DNA from: Batkoa obscura | Lineage: Eukaryota; Entomophthoromycota; Entomophthoromycetes; Entomophthorales; Batkoaceae | DNA: 64,000 bases | Reading direction: 5' to 3' | Assembly (NCBI GenBank): GCA_030770535.1 | Contig: JASVEC010000048.1 | Coordinates: 62,001 to 126,000 of the forward strand | Shown here: positions 23,662 to 35,581 of the stretch, one piece after another | Layout: every line of letters starts with the position of its first letter | Position numbering within the stretch: the stretch's first letter is position 1 | Translations under genes and position numbers: made by a program | The notes under the pieces: model-generated | Seen by the model: the letters and a program-made list of their open reading frames with translations, nothing else | Told to the model about the DNA's origin: nothing | Databases searched by the model: none

Positions 23662-24256
23662 CATAAAATATTGTTTTACTAGCTTTATAGTTAATTAAAA
23701 TATAATAACCATTTAAACTACATATAAAAATAATTACAGTTTTATAATTAAGTTAGTTGTAATTTATATAATAAATTTAATTAGCTTTAGGTGATTTTGC
23801 TACTAAAAATTATCATATTTTTAAACTCAGATATAATTAATTCAAAGTTTTTTAGATTTGTAAAAATTTTAACACTTAATTGCAGAAAATGTTATTTTTA
23901 TACTTCAGTGTTTATATTTGGCAACTATAGTAAAAGATAATTATTATAATGTTTTTTATATATAATTACTTAATCAAAATATATAAAAATTTCTTAATGT
24001 AATGAATTAAAGCTTTTTATTAAATTATTTCCTAATATTATACCTTTTAATAAAACTATTAAATTTTATAATATTTTGCATAAATTTTATAATAATATTT
24101 TTTATTTTATTTGTTTTATATAACTTATAGCTTATTATATATTGTTTTTATCAATTTAAGCCTATTTTAGTTATATAAACTAAAACTTTTTGACTTACAG
24201 TCAGTCAATTAAGCAAAAGCTGCTTTTAACACCGTTATTAAATATTGACTTTCACA
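23662..24256 (-). mobile_element. Decayed TG...CA-ended element, long subfamily
   Basis: An old copy, alignable along its length with the other copies but strongly shifted to A+T. The differences look mostly like C-to-T and G-to-A changes, the pattern left by repeat-induced mutation or methylcytosine decay. The TTTCACA terminus is still visible at 24250-24256. Confidence 0.6.
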
Positions 24257-24482
24257 TCTATTAAAAAAAATAACCTTCTTTTAAATTTAAAATAGTTTTA
24301 AACTTTAATCAGTTATGCTTATATTTTTATAATTATAAAAAAAAGCTGTTGTTTTAGCTTTTTATCTTCGTATATTTAATTATTATAAACTGTTTAAATA
24401 CATTAAATATAATCTCAGTAATAATATTATTAAATCTATATTAAATGTTAATTTTATTTTATAATTAGAATTTAATCAAAAT

Positions 24483-24957
24483 TGTGAAAGTTGGTACTCA
24501 ATAGTTAGAGTTAAAAAGCAGTTTTTGATTGATTAACTTGCCTTGAGTCGAACAGTCTTAGTTCATGTAACCAAGATAAACTTAAATGAATAGGAATAAT
24601 ACGTGATAAGCTACGAACTATGTAAAACAAATAGAATATAAAATACTACTGTAAAATCTACGTAAGATGTTGTTAGAAAGACTTAGTGGCTTTATTAATG
24701 GTACGATATCAGAGAGTAATTCAATTAAAAAGTATCGAGTTATCATGTTGAAGAATCTCTTTTATGCTACAACTTGATGGCTATATATAAGGAACATGAT
24801 AACAGTTATTTATTCTCTATGATAGTTGTGAAGTATGGACATTAAATTCTTCGCGACCAGGTGGTAGCAATTCTCACAGAAAATATACATAAGGAGCTCT
24901 GAATTGATTATTATGCTACTATAATCAATCATAGAGCTGATGAAGCGATATTTCACA
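24483..24957 (+). mobile_element. TG...CA-ended element, mosaic copy
   Basis: Starts TGTGAAAGTTGGTACTCA and ends ATATTTCACA. The 5' ~300 bp match the copy at 23114-23578 (inverted). The 3' part matches the long subfamily found in inverted repeat 1. No clear target duplication. Confidence 0.65.
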
Positions 24958-26409
24958 ACTATTAACAAAAGATTTTATTAGCGAGTTTTTTTTAAATTTC
25001 TAATAAAAAAATATTATTATTGTATATCATATTAAAGTTTTAATTATTTTTTAATAAATATTTAATTAATATGATATTTTAATATATATATATATATAAA
25101 CTATGTAATCAAAATATATGAAAAAAAGCATATTAAATTTTTTATTACTTTATAATAATTCATTATGCTATTTTAAAATATTTTTATTTTTACTTTTTTT
25201 ATATTTTAAAAAATAATATTTTACTTTATTTTAGACTTGATATGTATTTGAATAATATCTTATATAACATATTTGTATAACTAAGTCTTATTTATGATGA
25301 CACTTACAATTTTTTCAAATTTTTTAATTTACTTTTATATATTTTTTAGAAGTTTACCAAATAATTCTTAAAATTTAAGCTATTCAAAAAGTGAACATTG
25401 TTTGAACTAGTTTAAAATAAGCAATTAGATATTTGTTTTAGAGCAGTGTGGTTAACATCGATATTTGTATGTAATAATATTTAAAAATAAAAAAATAAAT
25501 GAAAGCTTTAAAAGCTATGATTAAAAGTGAAAAAAATATTATTAAGGCTCTAGTAGCTTAAAAAAATTAATAATTCTATATAAACAAGGTAAAAAAACTA
25601 ATAAATGTAATTTATGTAAAATTAATTTTATTGTTTAAGAATAAATAAATTAAAAAGTATGTTAGTAACATACTACTAAATTTAGGAAAAAATCAAAACT
25701 ATTTACAATAATTATTGTTCATAATTATTTATCAATACTTTGTTTTTGAAAGTACTTAAAGTAGGCTTTCTAGCAAATGTTATATTTTATGACTTTGATT
25801 TGTTGGTCTATATTAACAATTTATTATATATTAACAAAATTCTAGAGTATACGATTTGTGATTTATATAGCAATGCAATAGATTTGTGATAAAATAGATT
25901 AAATATATCACATACACACTGGATAAATATTTTAATTAATGGCTTAAAAATTTATTAAAAATATCAGAACATAATATATTTAAAACTATAAATCTATTAC
26001 CAAGTGCCATTTGTATTTTAATTAACTCATTTTTTGTTTTAATATCCAAAAGACATTTGATTAGCACTATTTTTTATGAATATTTATTTCAAAACATTAT
26101 AAAAGTAAAATATCTCATATAAATATCATTTACACTAGCTTATTAATAGCATCGTTCAATCATGAAATGTTGAACTATTATTTTATAGCCAAAGGTTTAT
26201 AGTTCTCTTATGGAACAAATAGCAATATTATTTTGAAAAATTGTTCATTTGGAACATTAAATTAATACATTTTTTACATATTAAATGTTCTTAAGTATAA
26301 ATAATATGATAATGAAGTGCGAGATAAAATAAGTATTTATAGTATATAAATGCAAAAATATCTCATGTCAATTTAAAATAACTTTTGACAAGCTATAATA
26401 CTATCTGAG
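24958..26409. other. AT-rich gene-free stretch
   Basis: 1.45 kb of very AT-rich sequence with an (AT)n run near 25085. No gene seen. The last ~100 bp are the 5' flank of the LPMO gene. Confidence 0.4.
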
Positions 26410-27387
26410 ATGGTTTCAAACAAGTTATCTGCTCTTTTACTTTTCCTTGGTGCCGTGCATCAAGTTACTTCTCATATGGAAATGACTAACCCTCCTCCAA
26501 GAAAATCCAAACACAATAAGAATTACCCTGAACCTGAATTTGACTATTCTTATACTACCCCACTTGGTGCTGAGTTCCCCTATCCTTGCCGTGGTTATAC
26601 TAAAGGTCCATCATCCTATGATGTTAATGCTGGGGAAAGTGTTTCTGTACAGCTCGGCGGTACTGCCACCCATAACGGTGGGCATTGTCAATTTTCAGTA
26701 TCCTACAATGACAGAGACTGGGTAGTATTGAAGAGTGTTTATGGAAACTGTTTAACTGGTGGATTAAACTATGATGTGCCTATTCCAGCTGATGCTCCAA
26801 GTGGACCTGTAACGTTTGCATGGGGCTGGCTTAATAGATCTGGTAATCGTGAATATTACATGAATTGTGCTGATATTACCATTAAGAATGGTAAAGAAGG
26901 AGGAAGCATCACTGGACATGTACCAACTATAGGTAACATTGATGGTTATGAAATTTTCCCAGAAGGTTTTGCTGATGACTATAAAAAGTCGGAAATGGAA
27001 TCTACCCCATCTAAAACCATTTCGCCAAGTGGTTCTCAAGATACCCCAGCAGGAAATGATCAAAAGAATCCTGATAGTCCAGTAAAAGAAGAATCAGAAA
27101 AGGAAGAATTGGGAAAAGAAGAATCAGAAAAGGAAGAACCAAAGAAAGAAGAGCCAAAAAAGGAGGAACCAAAAAAAGAACAACCTCTACCTACCCAAGA
27201 GACCAAACCTACCAAACCTAAAGAATCTGGTAAACCTGGTAAAGGTGAATGCACTACCCATGGATTACAGCGCTGCCACCAAAACAACTTACAAATTTGC
27301 TTAAACGGTAAAATTTTAACACAAATTTGTCCTCAAGGTTCATCTTGCAAGCTTTATAATGGAGCTTTCGCTTGTTTGACATTTTAA
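26410..27387 (+). CDS. AA11-type lytic polysaccharide monooxygenase with CBM19-like domain
   Basis: Single exon, 325 residues. A signal peptide (MVSNKLSALLLFLGAVHQVTS) would be cut to expose His1 (HMEMTNPPPR), as the copper histidine brace requires. The second copper His is in THNGGHCQFSVSY. The core ends with TFAWGWLNRSGNREYYMNCADITI, the AA11 hallmark with the axial Tyr region. An acidic/basic Lys-Glu-Pro linker (about residues 215-270) leads to a C-terminal cysteine module, CTTHGLQRC...LQICLNGK...CPQGSSCKLYNGAFAC, resembling chitin-binding CBM19. The enzyme likely oxidises chitin outside the cell, for wall remodelling or arthropod chitin. No substrate can be proved from sequence. Confidence 0.87.
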   Translation: MVSNKLSALLLFLGAVHQVTSHMEMTNPPPRKSKHNKNYPEPEFDYSYTTPLGAEFPYPCRGYTKGPSSYDVNAGESVSVQLGGTATHNGGHCQFSVSYNDRDWVVLKSVYGNCLTGGLNYDVPIPADAPSGPVTFAWGWLNRSGNREYYMNCADITIKNGKEGGSITGHVPTIGNIDGYEIFPEGFADDYKKSEMESTPSKTISPSGSQDTPAGNDQKNPDSPVKEESEKEELGKEESEKEEPKKEEPKKEEPKKEQPLPTQETKPTKPKESGKPGKGECTTHGLQRCHQNNLQICLNGKILTQICPQGSSCKLYNGAFACLTF

Positions 27388-28433
27388 GATTTGTAACAAA
27401 TTTGATTGATTTCAATAAATAAATTAATGAAAGACTATAATGTTAAATTTCCATATTTAAATGTTGCTGAAAGATAAACCAAATTTAATGATATCTACTA
27501 TTAAAGTGTAGAAACTTTATATCATAATGTAAAACATCATAAAATCTAAACTTAACTCATTATTTTCATCGTTATATAGCCAGTACATAAAATTTTCGAA
27601 CTACCTACTACCTTGCCATATACATAAATATAGATATAAGATATAATGATCAATTTAATAAACTCAAATAATTTATTTTTGTTAAATTCATATCCTAGGG
27701 TTAAAGCATTTAGAAATATTCAGACAAAAATACTGCAGTTTTTAATGGCAACATCAAAGTAAAAGATTTACCAGTATAAATTTCATTATCATACTTGCTA
27801 ACCCTAAAATTAATAATATCATTAAATAACCAGCTTATAATGCTAATTAGCTTTGATTAAAAACTTCAATTTATTTAACTTTGTCATAGTTTCTTTTATT
27901 ACTAAATAAATTTCAAAAACTTTTACAAGCTTATAAATGTTTAATAAATAATATTTCAAATATCGTTATGTTCTAATGTCTTGAAATTTATTTTACATTT
28001 TAAAGTTTATTACTACAGCTCCTACACATGCTACTATTTAAAACTATACACTGATAGAAACAGAGGATATTAATATAAAAATATAATTAATTGTAACTTT
28101 ATGTGAATAACTATTAATTTGACTTTTTAGTATTTCAACACATCTCTTGCTGCGAGTTTTATTTATGAAGTAAATTTCATAAAGCAATTGTTCATTTAAC
28201 TACAAACCATAAGCCAAACTCTACATTTATGGTTATTTGCACTTGTTGAACCAATCCTAATTCCTCACTTTTTTCAAGTAGATTTAGACAGCAAATAAAC
28301 TTCAAGTTTGTAATTGTTAAATTAAAACTCAATCAAATTCTTTTTAAAGTAAATTATTCTTAGAGCCATAGAAAACCCACTATATAACAAAAAAACTCAA
28401 TTTTGGTCAACTCAACTCTAAATCTTTAATAAA
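27388..28433. other. Intergenic
   Basis: AT-rich 1.05-kb spacer between the tandem LPMO and RAD52 genes. No gene seen. Confidence 0.4.
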
Positions 28434-30354
28434 ATGAGGTGAATAGCAATATCGATTTAATTTATCAATACTAATTTATTAAGTGAGCCGTCAGTAAAGA
28501 GGGAGAACTTGGAGCCTAACCTGCACCCTCAATATGATCAAGAAGAAGTACAAATAATAAATGGAAAGTTAGCCCGACAGTTAGAGCCTACCGAGATCAG
28601 CCATCGAACAGCTTTTGGTGGAAGTAATAATATTAAGATATCAAATACTAGAATATAAATAAGCAAATATAACTAGGTAGAGTAGCTTATCTTGAAGGTT
28701 GGAAATCAATTGAAATAGCAAATGAAATATTTGGGTTTAATGGTTGGAGTAGTGAAATTAAGGATTTTGTTGTTGATTTTGTAATTTAATTTTATGCTAA
28801 ATAAATTTTAAATTAAATATTATAGCTTGATGTCGCTGATGGAAAATGGAGTGTTGGAGTCACTGCCCATATAAGAGTTATAACAAGAGATGGTTCGTTT
28901 CATGAGGTATATAAAATATAATTCTTAAAACTTTATCTTAAGCTATTTAGGATGTCGGATATGGCACTATGGAAAATGCTAAGTCCAAAGGACAAGCTTT
29001 TGAAAAGGTTTTTTCAATTTCATCAAATTAAAAATTAATTAATTCCGTAATAATAAAGGCCAGAAAAGAAGCAGTTACAGATGGAGTAAAAAGAGCATTA
29101 AGGTATTTTGGTAATGCTTTAGGTAATTGCTTATACGATAAAAAATTCCTTGCTTCAGCAAAAAAAGTAAATTTATGCATATTAATTAATTATCCCATTG
29201 CTAATTGTCATCTTTAGCCTCCAACAATAATAAACAACCCAGTCAATTCGTCTAATACAAGTCTGGGAAACGGTACATACAGTAACCAAAATATTAATAC
29301 AAACCATAACAAGAGAAGTTTTCCAAACCAAGCTTTAAATAGTAATAATATAAGAATGGGAATAGAATCCAATTCTAACAATATAAACATAACATCTAGG
29401 TAATAAATTTAATAATATAATTTGCTACAATATTAACTTATTGTAGCTCAACTACTATAACTTATAAACCTTCATACTTACCTAAAAAGTAATATTATAA
29501 ATAGAATGAATATTAGTTTAATTATTTTATTTTAGTAACCATCCAAATAACACTAACAATACTATAAATTTAGCCTCAAGGTTTGATTTATTATGTTATA
29601 GTTTAAAATATTCTAACCTTATTTTTTAGCACAAATAATCAAATTAATAACAACAATAACAGTATCAACCATAACAATATCAGAAACTTCAATTCTATAA
29701 ATCCAAACCAGGGGATGGCTAACCTTGATTTGAATAATACTACCAGAAGCTATAATGCTTCAAACTTAAACCAAGGAAAAGTTAATCCTAGTTCAAATAA
29801 CACTACCAGAAACCCCAATCCTTCAAATCCAAGTCGAGGGATAACTAATGCTAACTCAAATAACAACAAGAGCTTAAATCCTAATAATTCAAACCAAAGA
29901 ACAGCTAACTCTAATTCAAATAGCAATATGAGTTTTACTCAAGGAGGTTCTAATAATAGTAGCTCCACTACTTTTCAAAGTTTCGGTATAATTAATTTAT
30001 AGTTATAAAATAAGCTTATATTTTTTTAGATGTATTAAGTCAAGATACTTCTTTTGATGTACCTGATTGTAAGAATTAATCATAAATGTATAGCATTACT
30101 AAAATATTATAGTCCTTTTGAGAGCTACTGATAGTGTAAATAGAATTGATCCTAGAGAAATTGAAATAAAGAAAGAAACTATGGCTAATGGTATGAACGT
30201 CGATCATCATTCGGAGCAGTTTAACTTCAATGCTTTTGCTAATAATATTCATAGCATCAATTCAATGAAGATTGATAAACCTAATAACTCTTCCCCGTCT
30301 AAAAGAAATCATCGACCAAATGACCTCAATCAAAAGAGGTTCCGTGACAACTAG
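28434..30354 (+). CDS. RAD52: RAD52 recombination mediator
   Basis: Multi-exon. Coding appears to start with a 5-nt exon (28434-28438, ATGAG) spliced over a 45-bp intron to 28484, giving [10 protein letters not shown]. The conserved ssDNA-annealing domain follows: [71 protein letters not shown], and [20 protein letters not shown]. The C-terminal half is a long Asn/Ser-rich low-complexity tail with repeated SNQ, PNP and NNT motifs, ending in [13 protein letters not shown]. It anneals RPA-coated ssDNA and loads RAD51 in homologous recombination. The tail may hold the RAD51-binding part but has no clear motif. Confidence 0.92.
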
Positions 30355-30779
30355 AATTCCCCATTTGTGTTAAAAGATTTTGAGCATGATTATGTTTATT
30401 TTTTCATGCTTTTTAAAATAGCAGATCATTAATAAATTATTTAAAAAGAATAAAATACTTGCTTGAACTAAGTGTAAAAATTTTATTTTAAGTAAAAACT
30501 ACCAAACTTTGTCTACCTTTATAAATAACAAAAAACGAAGTTAATGAAATTAAAAAATTAAATCATGCAAAAGTTTATATTTATAGCAATCAATTTCGAT
30601 TTTTATAAACTGTTAAAGCACCAATAGTATCATCTGAGTGTTGATCTAATAATATAACAATAACAATAATAACAATAATAACAATAATAACAATAATATT
30701 ATATAGCAGCATTATTTTTATTCTATCTCAGCAATGAAAAAATCAAAATGTAGTTTGTAATAGCAATATCAATCGAAAT
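30355..30779. repeat. Intergenic with (AAC/AAT)n microsatellite
   Basis: Between convergent genes. About 30650-30702 is an imperfect AATAAC repeat. Otherwise nothing is seen. Confidence 0.7.
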
Positions 30780-32366
30780 CTAAACTTTTGATTTTGGAAG
30801 TGGTTTCTTTTTAGCAGCAACAGCCTTCTTGGTACCATTCTTTTTAACAGCAGCCTTTTTAGCTACAACTGGAGCTTTTTTAACTGGAGCAACCTCTTTT
30901 TTAGCTTCAACTACTGGAGCAGCCTCTTTTTTAGCTGCTTTTTCAGCTTTATTACCGCGAGTCGTTTTTCCAACCCCTTTAAAGTCATAATCGATTCCCA
31001 TAGCTTTGAGTACTTTCCTCTTCTGTTTTTCTTTTAAAATAAGACGATCAGATCGTCTATGTACTTGCACTTCCGTTTTTGGTTTTTTAAGTAAATTACG
31101 TTGTCTTCCTACATTACCTGAAAGTTTAATTGGTTGACCTGCACCCCAAAATAAGCTTGGGTGTACCTTTTCTTTAGGAACCAATTTACCTATAAAATAG
31201 TATAAATACCAACTTTTGCGACTTATAAATTATATTACATCTAAGTAAACGGCCTGATAATAAATAATTGTCCATAGTTTCAACAACTACTTCAGCTACT
31301 TCACGGAACTTATACTCAATAAAAGCATAATGTCTGGATTTCCCAGTCTATAAATCAAAGTCAGTATAAATTAAAAAATTGAAAAATTGGCTTACCTTTT
31401 TGTTACGAGACATACGAAGGTTAGTTATAGTTCCAAATTGGCTAAAATAACCCTTAATTTCTTTTTCTTCAAACCCTTTTGGAATATGTCCAAGGTAAAC
31501 AACGCCATATTCGTTATTATTATCCTTAATTAATGAATAACTGGTAATTTAATAAATTTTAAAATAAAATACCTTTTGACTGTTGATTAAGTTCAACTTG
31601 TTTTTCATTTCTTTACCAATTTGTTTACTAAAATGATCAGCTTCTTGTGCTTTAGTTTTTGTTGATTTGCTATCTTCAGCTTCAACTTCTTCTTTATCGC
31701 TATCTAACTCTTGGGCTAACTCTTCAACTTGTACATCATCTATTAAAAAATCAATATTGATAAAAAATTTACTTTATAAACAAGCTACCTTCCTCTTCTT
31801 CTTCGTCACTTGAGTCACCAGGTAAGTTATCCTTAACTTCTTTTTGAGCTGAACGCTTTGTACCAGCTTTGGCTTTAGGAGCTGGCTTTTTAGTTTGGGT
31901 CTCTTCCTCGCTCTTGGTTTCAATAACTACCTTATTATTACCTCCTTTTTTTGATACAGATTCAGCAGCTGCTTTTTTGTTAGCTGGCTTTTTTTCTACA
32001 GCGCCCTTTTTAGGTTCAGCTTTAGGTTCAGCCTTAGGTTTTCCTTCTTGGACTTTGGTTTCCTTAACTTCTTTCTTAGCTGGTTCAACTTTAGTGTTAC
32101 TCTTTTTGGGTGCAGGTTTGGATTTTGGGGCAACTTCAGTCTTTTTGTCTTGGGCTTTGGTTTCATTGACTTCTTTCTCGGCTGGCTCAGCTTTAGCAGC
32201 AGCCTTTTTGTGAGCAGTTTTAGATTTTGGGGTAGCTTCTACAGGGGCAGCAGCTTTTTGGGCAGCCCCTCTCTTAGGCACTCTCTTTTCAGGGTAGCTA
32301 AAGTTTGTATTAGGATTTGTATATCGGATTGTTATTGTGTTTACTTTTTTTATTAGAAGCAACCAT
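30780..32366 (-). CDS. NOP15: Nop15/NIFK-like nucleolar RRM protein
   Basis: Minus strand, about six exons. The N-terminal part is a Lys/Ala/Pro-rich, histone-H1-like region with an acidic SSDEEEEEG stretch. A single RRM follows: EYGVVYLGHIPKGF (RNP2 side), then SRNKKTGKSRHYAFIEY (RNP1). After it comes KVHPSLFWGAG, reminiscent of Nop15/MKI67IP proteins, and a second Lys/Ala-rich tail. The family acts in 60S pre-rRNA processing and, in metazoa, binds Ki-67. The start ATG at 32366 gives MVASNKK, then an intron whose exact 3' boundary I could not fix. The lysine-rich ends are longer than usual for the family. Confidence 0.75.
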
Positions 32367-32811
32367 TTTTTTAGATTCTTAGTTAAGAAGTGGTTTTACT
32401 TTTGTATAAAAAGTTTTTAAGTAATTGAAGTTATTTGGTAGGAATAAAATCAAATTTTGAAATGTTTTTTTAAAAATAGCGCAAAATTTGTGTTTTTGAA
32501 ATTAAAATATTTTTGTTAATATTTTAGATGTTAATATAGGTTTATTTAATAATATATTTAAATAATATAAAGCTATATATGTTTAATCTATTAATAAAAT
32601 TTCAAGTATATTAAGCTCATTATGTACTAGAAAGATACATTTTAAATTAAGAGCACACATTTGTTAGTTTTTGCTTTATTCTAAATCTGGTTTTTTATTA
32701 AATTGATTAAAACAAAATAAAACGAGTTATAAAATATTTACTAATATTTTATTTGTAGTAGTTTTTTTAAAAACTTAATTTTAAAATATTATTTATTTTA
32801 AATTGGAGTAT
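32367..32811. other. Intergenic
   Basis: AT-rich spacer between two minus-strand genes (5' flank of the Nop15-like gene, 3' flank of ARP2). Nothing seen. Confidence 0.4.
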
Positions 32812-34305
32812 TTAAAGTCTATCCAATTTATCCTAACAAATTTATAAGTAAATATAATAGCAGAGTATATAAAACAATATTACCAAAGCACGAACACCTT
32901 GCTCTTCCCATTCAGCTTTAGAAACCCAAGCATTTGGATGGCTTTCTAAAATTTTGGCCAAAACAGCACCCCCTAAGAACACCATATGTTTACGTGATGG
33001 TGGATCATCAATATTAACTTTAAATTTCTATTTTCATAAATTAACTTTAAACAAATAAAAACATTATTAAACTTACATCAAGGCGAGAAGGATCTCCGTT
33101 TAAGATTTTAGTAAGATATAATTGTTTAAGTTCTTTTTCTAATCTACCAGGTAATCCTGCATACATGGATGATCCTCCTGATAATACAATATGCTTGTAT
33201 AATTCAGAACGAATATCAATATCAGCGTCTTGTACACATTTAAATAACAACTCTGATAAAAAAATTAGATACTAAATCACGAACATTTAAATTATATTAC
33301 CAGCTACACCTGGAGATTCAACACCAACTAATTCAGGTTGGAATAAACATTCTGGGGCTTGGAATCTTTCTGAACCAAGTTTAATAACTCTACCATCAGG
33401 AAGCTATAAAATAAATAGATAAACAAAACAATTAAAAATTAAACTAAGCTTACTGTGTATTGTTCAATCAAAACAGTAGTTTCATTGGCCAATTTTTTGT
33501 CCATTTCTAAGTCATAAGAAACATAACAAAACTTTTCTTTTATTTGTCTAACAGTTTCAAAATCGGCTGTACGATTGAAATTATAACCACGCATCTGTAA
33601 TAATTCTATAAGATATCTGGTTACATCTCTCCCTGCTACATCTAATCGACGAGTAAGATGTGGTAATGAACGTCCATCATAAACTGGAATAATATGTGTA
33701 ACGCCATCTCCAGAATCTACTACTACACCATTTACTAAACCTATTAATAGTTGGTTTAGTTATGGAGCTAATTTTATTCTGTAAAAATACCTTGAGCATA
33801 TAAAGTTAGAACAGCTTGAATAGCAATATAAAATCCATCAAAACCATAGTGTTCCAACATGGCTTCCGCCATCTTAACACGATTTTGAACAGGGTTCATT
33901 GGTGGCTCAGTTAATAAAACTCGGTGACCTTTTGGATTAATCTTTAGCTTTTCTTTAAATGTATAGTCCCATAAGTGATACATATCCTCCCAGTTTCTAA
34001 CAATACCATTTTCTAATGGGTAACTTAATTGTAAGATGGACCTTAACTCACTCGCTTCAGTACCTACCATAATATCTTTCACTTCGTGATCCCCAACAAT
34101 TTCTTCACTTCTCAACATTGGTCGTCCTACTACTGAAGGAAATACATGTTCTGGAAAGTTTGCTCCGGCATAACCTACTTTTGCAAACTAATATTATAAT
34201 TTTAAAGTTTAATAACTTTTTCGTTTATATAATCAGTTCAATCTAACTTACCCCAGTACCATTATCTACAACTAAAACATTGGAGTTGTTTGTGTTTGAG
34301 GTCAT
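32812..34305 (-). CDS. ARP2: Actin-related protein 2 (Arp2/3 complex)
   Basis: Minus strand, multi-exon, about 390 residues. It starts [19 protein letters not shown] (phosphate-1 loop) and continues [20 protein letters not shown]. Typical Arp2 blocks follow: [71 protein letters not shown] and [14 protein letters not shown]. The last exon is only 21 nt (32812-32832), and splicing to it restores GVRALDKLDRL, matching the Arp2 C-terminus; without it the frame reads into the intron. It is the nucleating subunit of branched actin, downstream of WASP or SCAR/WAVE. Confidence 0.93.
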
Positions 34306-35125
34306 TCTTGATTCTAATCAATCGTTATTTTTTAATTGTTTTTATGTCTTATTAGCTTACTCAATTAAAGTTGTAAAAAAATTAAGATAAAATAATTTTT
34401 TTGCTGTCATCAAGAGGCACCTAAGTGATCCCATCTTATTGGCTAGTTAGGAATGCCAAATTGTTTTGATTATTGTGTCTAGAAATTTAAATTGACATGC
34501 TCAATAATGAATGTCAATTTATTGATTTGTCATATCACAATAGTACTGCTTTATATTAGTTAATATACTTTATTATAGTATACACGCTCTTAGATTTTTA
34601 TTATTAATACTATAAATAATATTTTTTGAAGTAAATTGAGCTTGATCTTTTTCTATTAAACTATAACTATTATAAGCTTTGACTATTTGACTTTCACTAT
34701 AGAGAGTAAAATTAGTTTACATTATCTAAATCAAATGGCTAATAATTCCAATTAACAGAAACATACTAGTACATATCAGCTTGCAACAACTTTTTCAATA
34801 AAATGACATCAAATAAAAAAGGATTATGAGTATGTCTTTTTTCATTTCATTTTTGTTCATTTTTTATTATCAAAACCTAAAAAAATCAAAACACTCGTAC
34901 TCTTACTCTTAAGCTTTCAAGAATGTTAAAAAAACTAAAAAATATTAACGAAATATTGAAATAAACAAATATGTTCCCTATCTATTTTTATTGTGTTAAT
35001 ATAAATCTAGTTAAGAAATTAGAAAATGAAAAGAATAACTTTATAAGAGCAATGTTGATTTTATTTTACAATTAAATATAAAGTTTGCTTAATATATTAT
35101 CAAATAAATAAGGAATGGACATTAT
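34306..35125. other. Intergenic
   Basis: AT-rich 820-bp spacer with no gene seen. Confidence 0.4.
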
Positions 35126-35581
35126 TTATTTCCTTTCAATATTAGCACACCCAATGCGCTTTTTATCATAAGAGTGAATTACAATGGATCTCTTATTGAT
35201 GAGCTCTTCGACAGTGTAGTTGGCGTTATCAAAGAAAGTATAATGCTTTGGTTCAGCATCTAATTTTTGGAATCTACCAGCAAGATCTCCAATTTCACAA
35301 GTAGCGATATTATCTTTTCTACAATTATAAGTGGTGGAATTTCCATTTGGGTTGACATTAAAAGGATCATAATGAAGTTTTGTTGACATGCAATCACCTT
35401 TGACTACTAAAGCATCATGAATGTGGAATGAATACTTATCTGTGCTATTTTTGAAGCTTTCGAAAACATCAACTTGAACCTTTACTTGGTTTTTCAATTG
35501 AGTGAAAGTAAACAAAGTCTTTGCTAAATCGGAATGCACATTAGCGGTGGCTACAAGGTTGCTATGGCAGCGGGAAACCAT
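35126..35581 (-). CDS. Cu-only superoxide dismutase-like protein (copy A)
   Basis: Single exon, 151 residues. It has copper-site histidines in FHIHD, a bridging-type His in KLHYDPFN, and the fourth in SIVIHSYD; the active-site Arg is in KKRIGCANI. The zinc ligands of Cu/Zn-SOD between the bridging His and the GDL motif are missing: the stretch reads CEIGDLAGRF with no His. That pattern is typical of fungal Cu-only SODs. These are normally secreted or GPI-anchored, yet this protein begins MVSRCHSNLVATANVHSD with no signal peptide and no upstream exon that I could find. It may be cytosolic or an incomplete model. It is paralogous to 40880-41344. Confidence 0.8.
   Translation of the reverse strand: MVSRCHSNLVATANVHSDLAKTLFTFTQLKNQVKVQVDVFESFKNSTDKYSFHIHDALVVKGDCMSTKLHYDPFNVNPNGNSTTYNCRKDNIATCEIGDLAGRFQKLDAEPKHYTFFDNANYTVEELINKRSIVIHSYDKKRIGCANIERK

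Noticed and set aside
22326-24957. A full-length LTR retrotransposon bounded by the repeat copies
   Set aside because: Neighbouring copies are in mixed orientations and no capsid, protease, polymerase or integrase-like stretch lies between them.
32843-32883. ARP2 C-terminus reading through to a hydrophobic tail
   Set aside because: The unspliced frame gives an atypical tail; splicing the 51-bp GTAATATTG...TTGTTAG intron restores GVRALDKLDRL, the expected Arp2 end.
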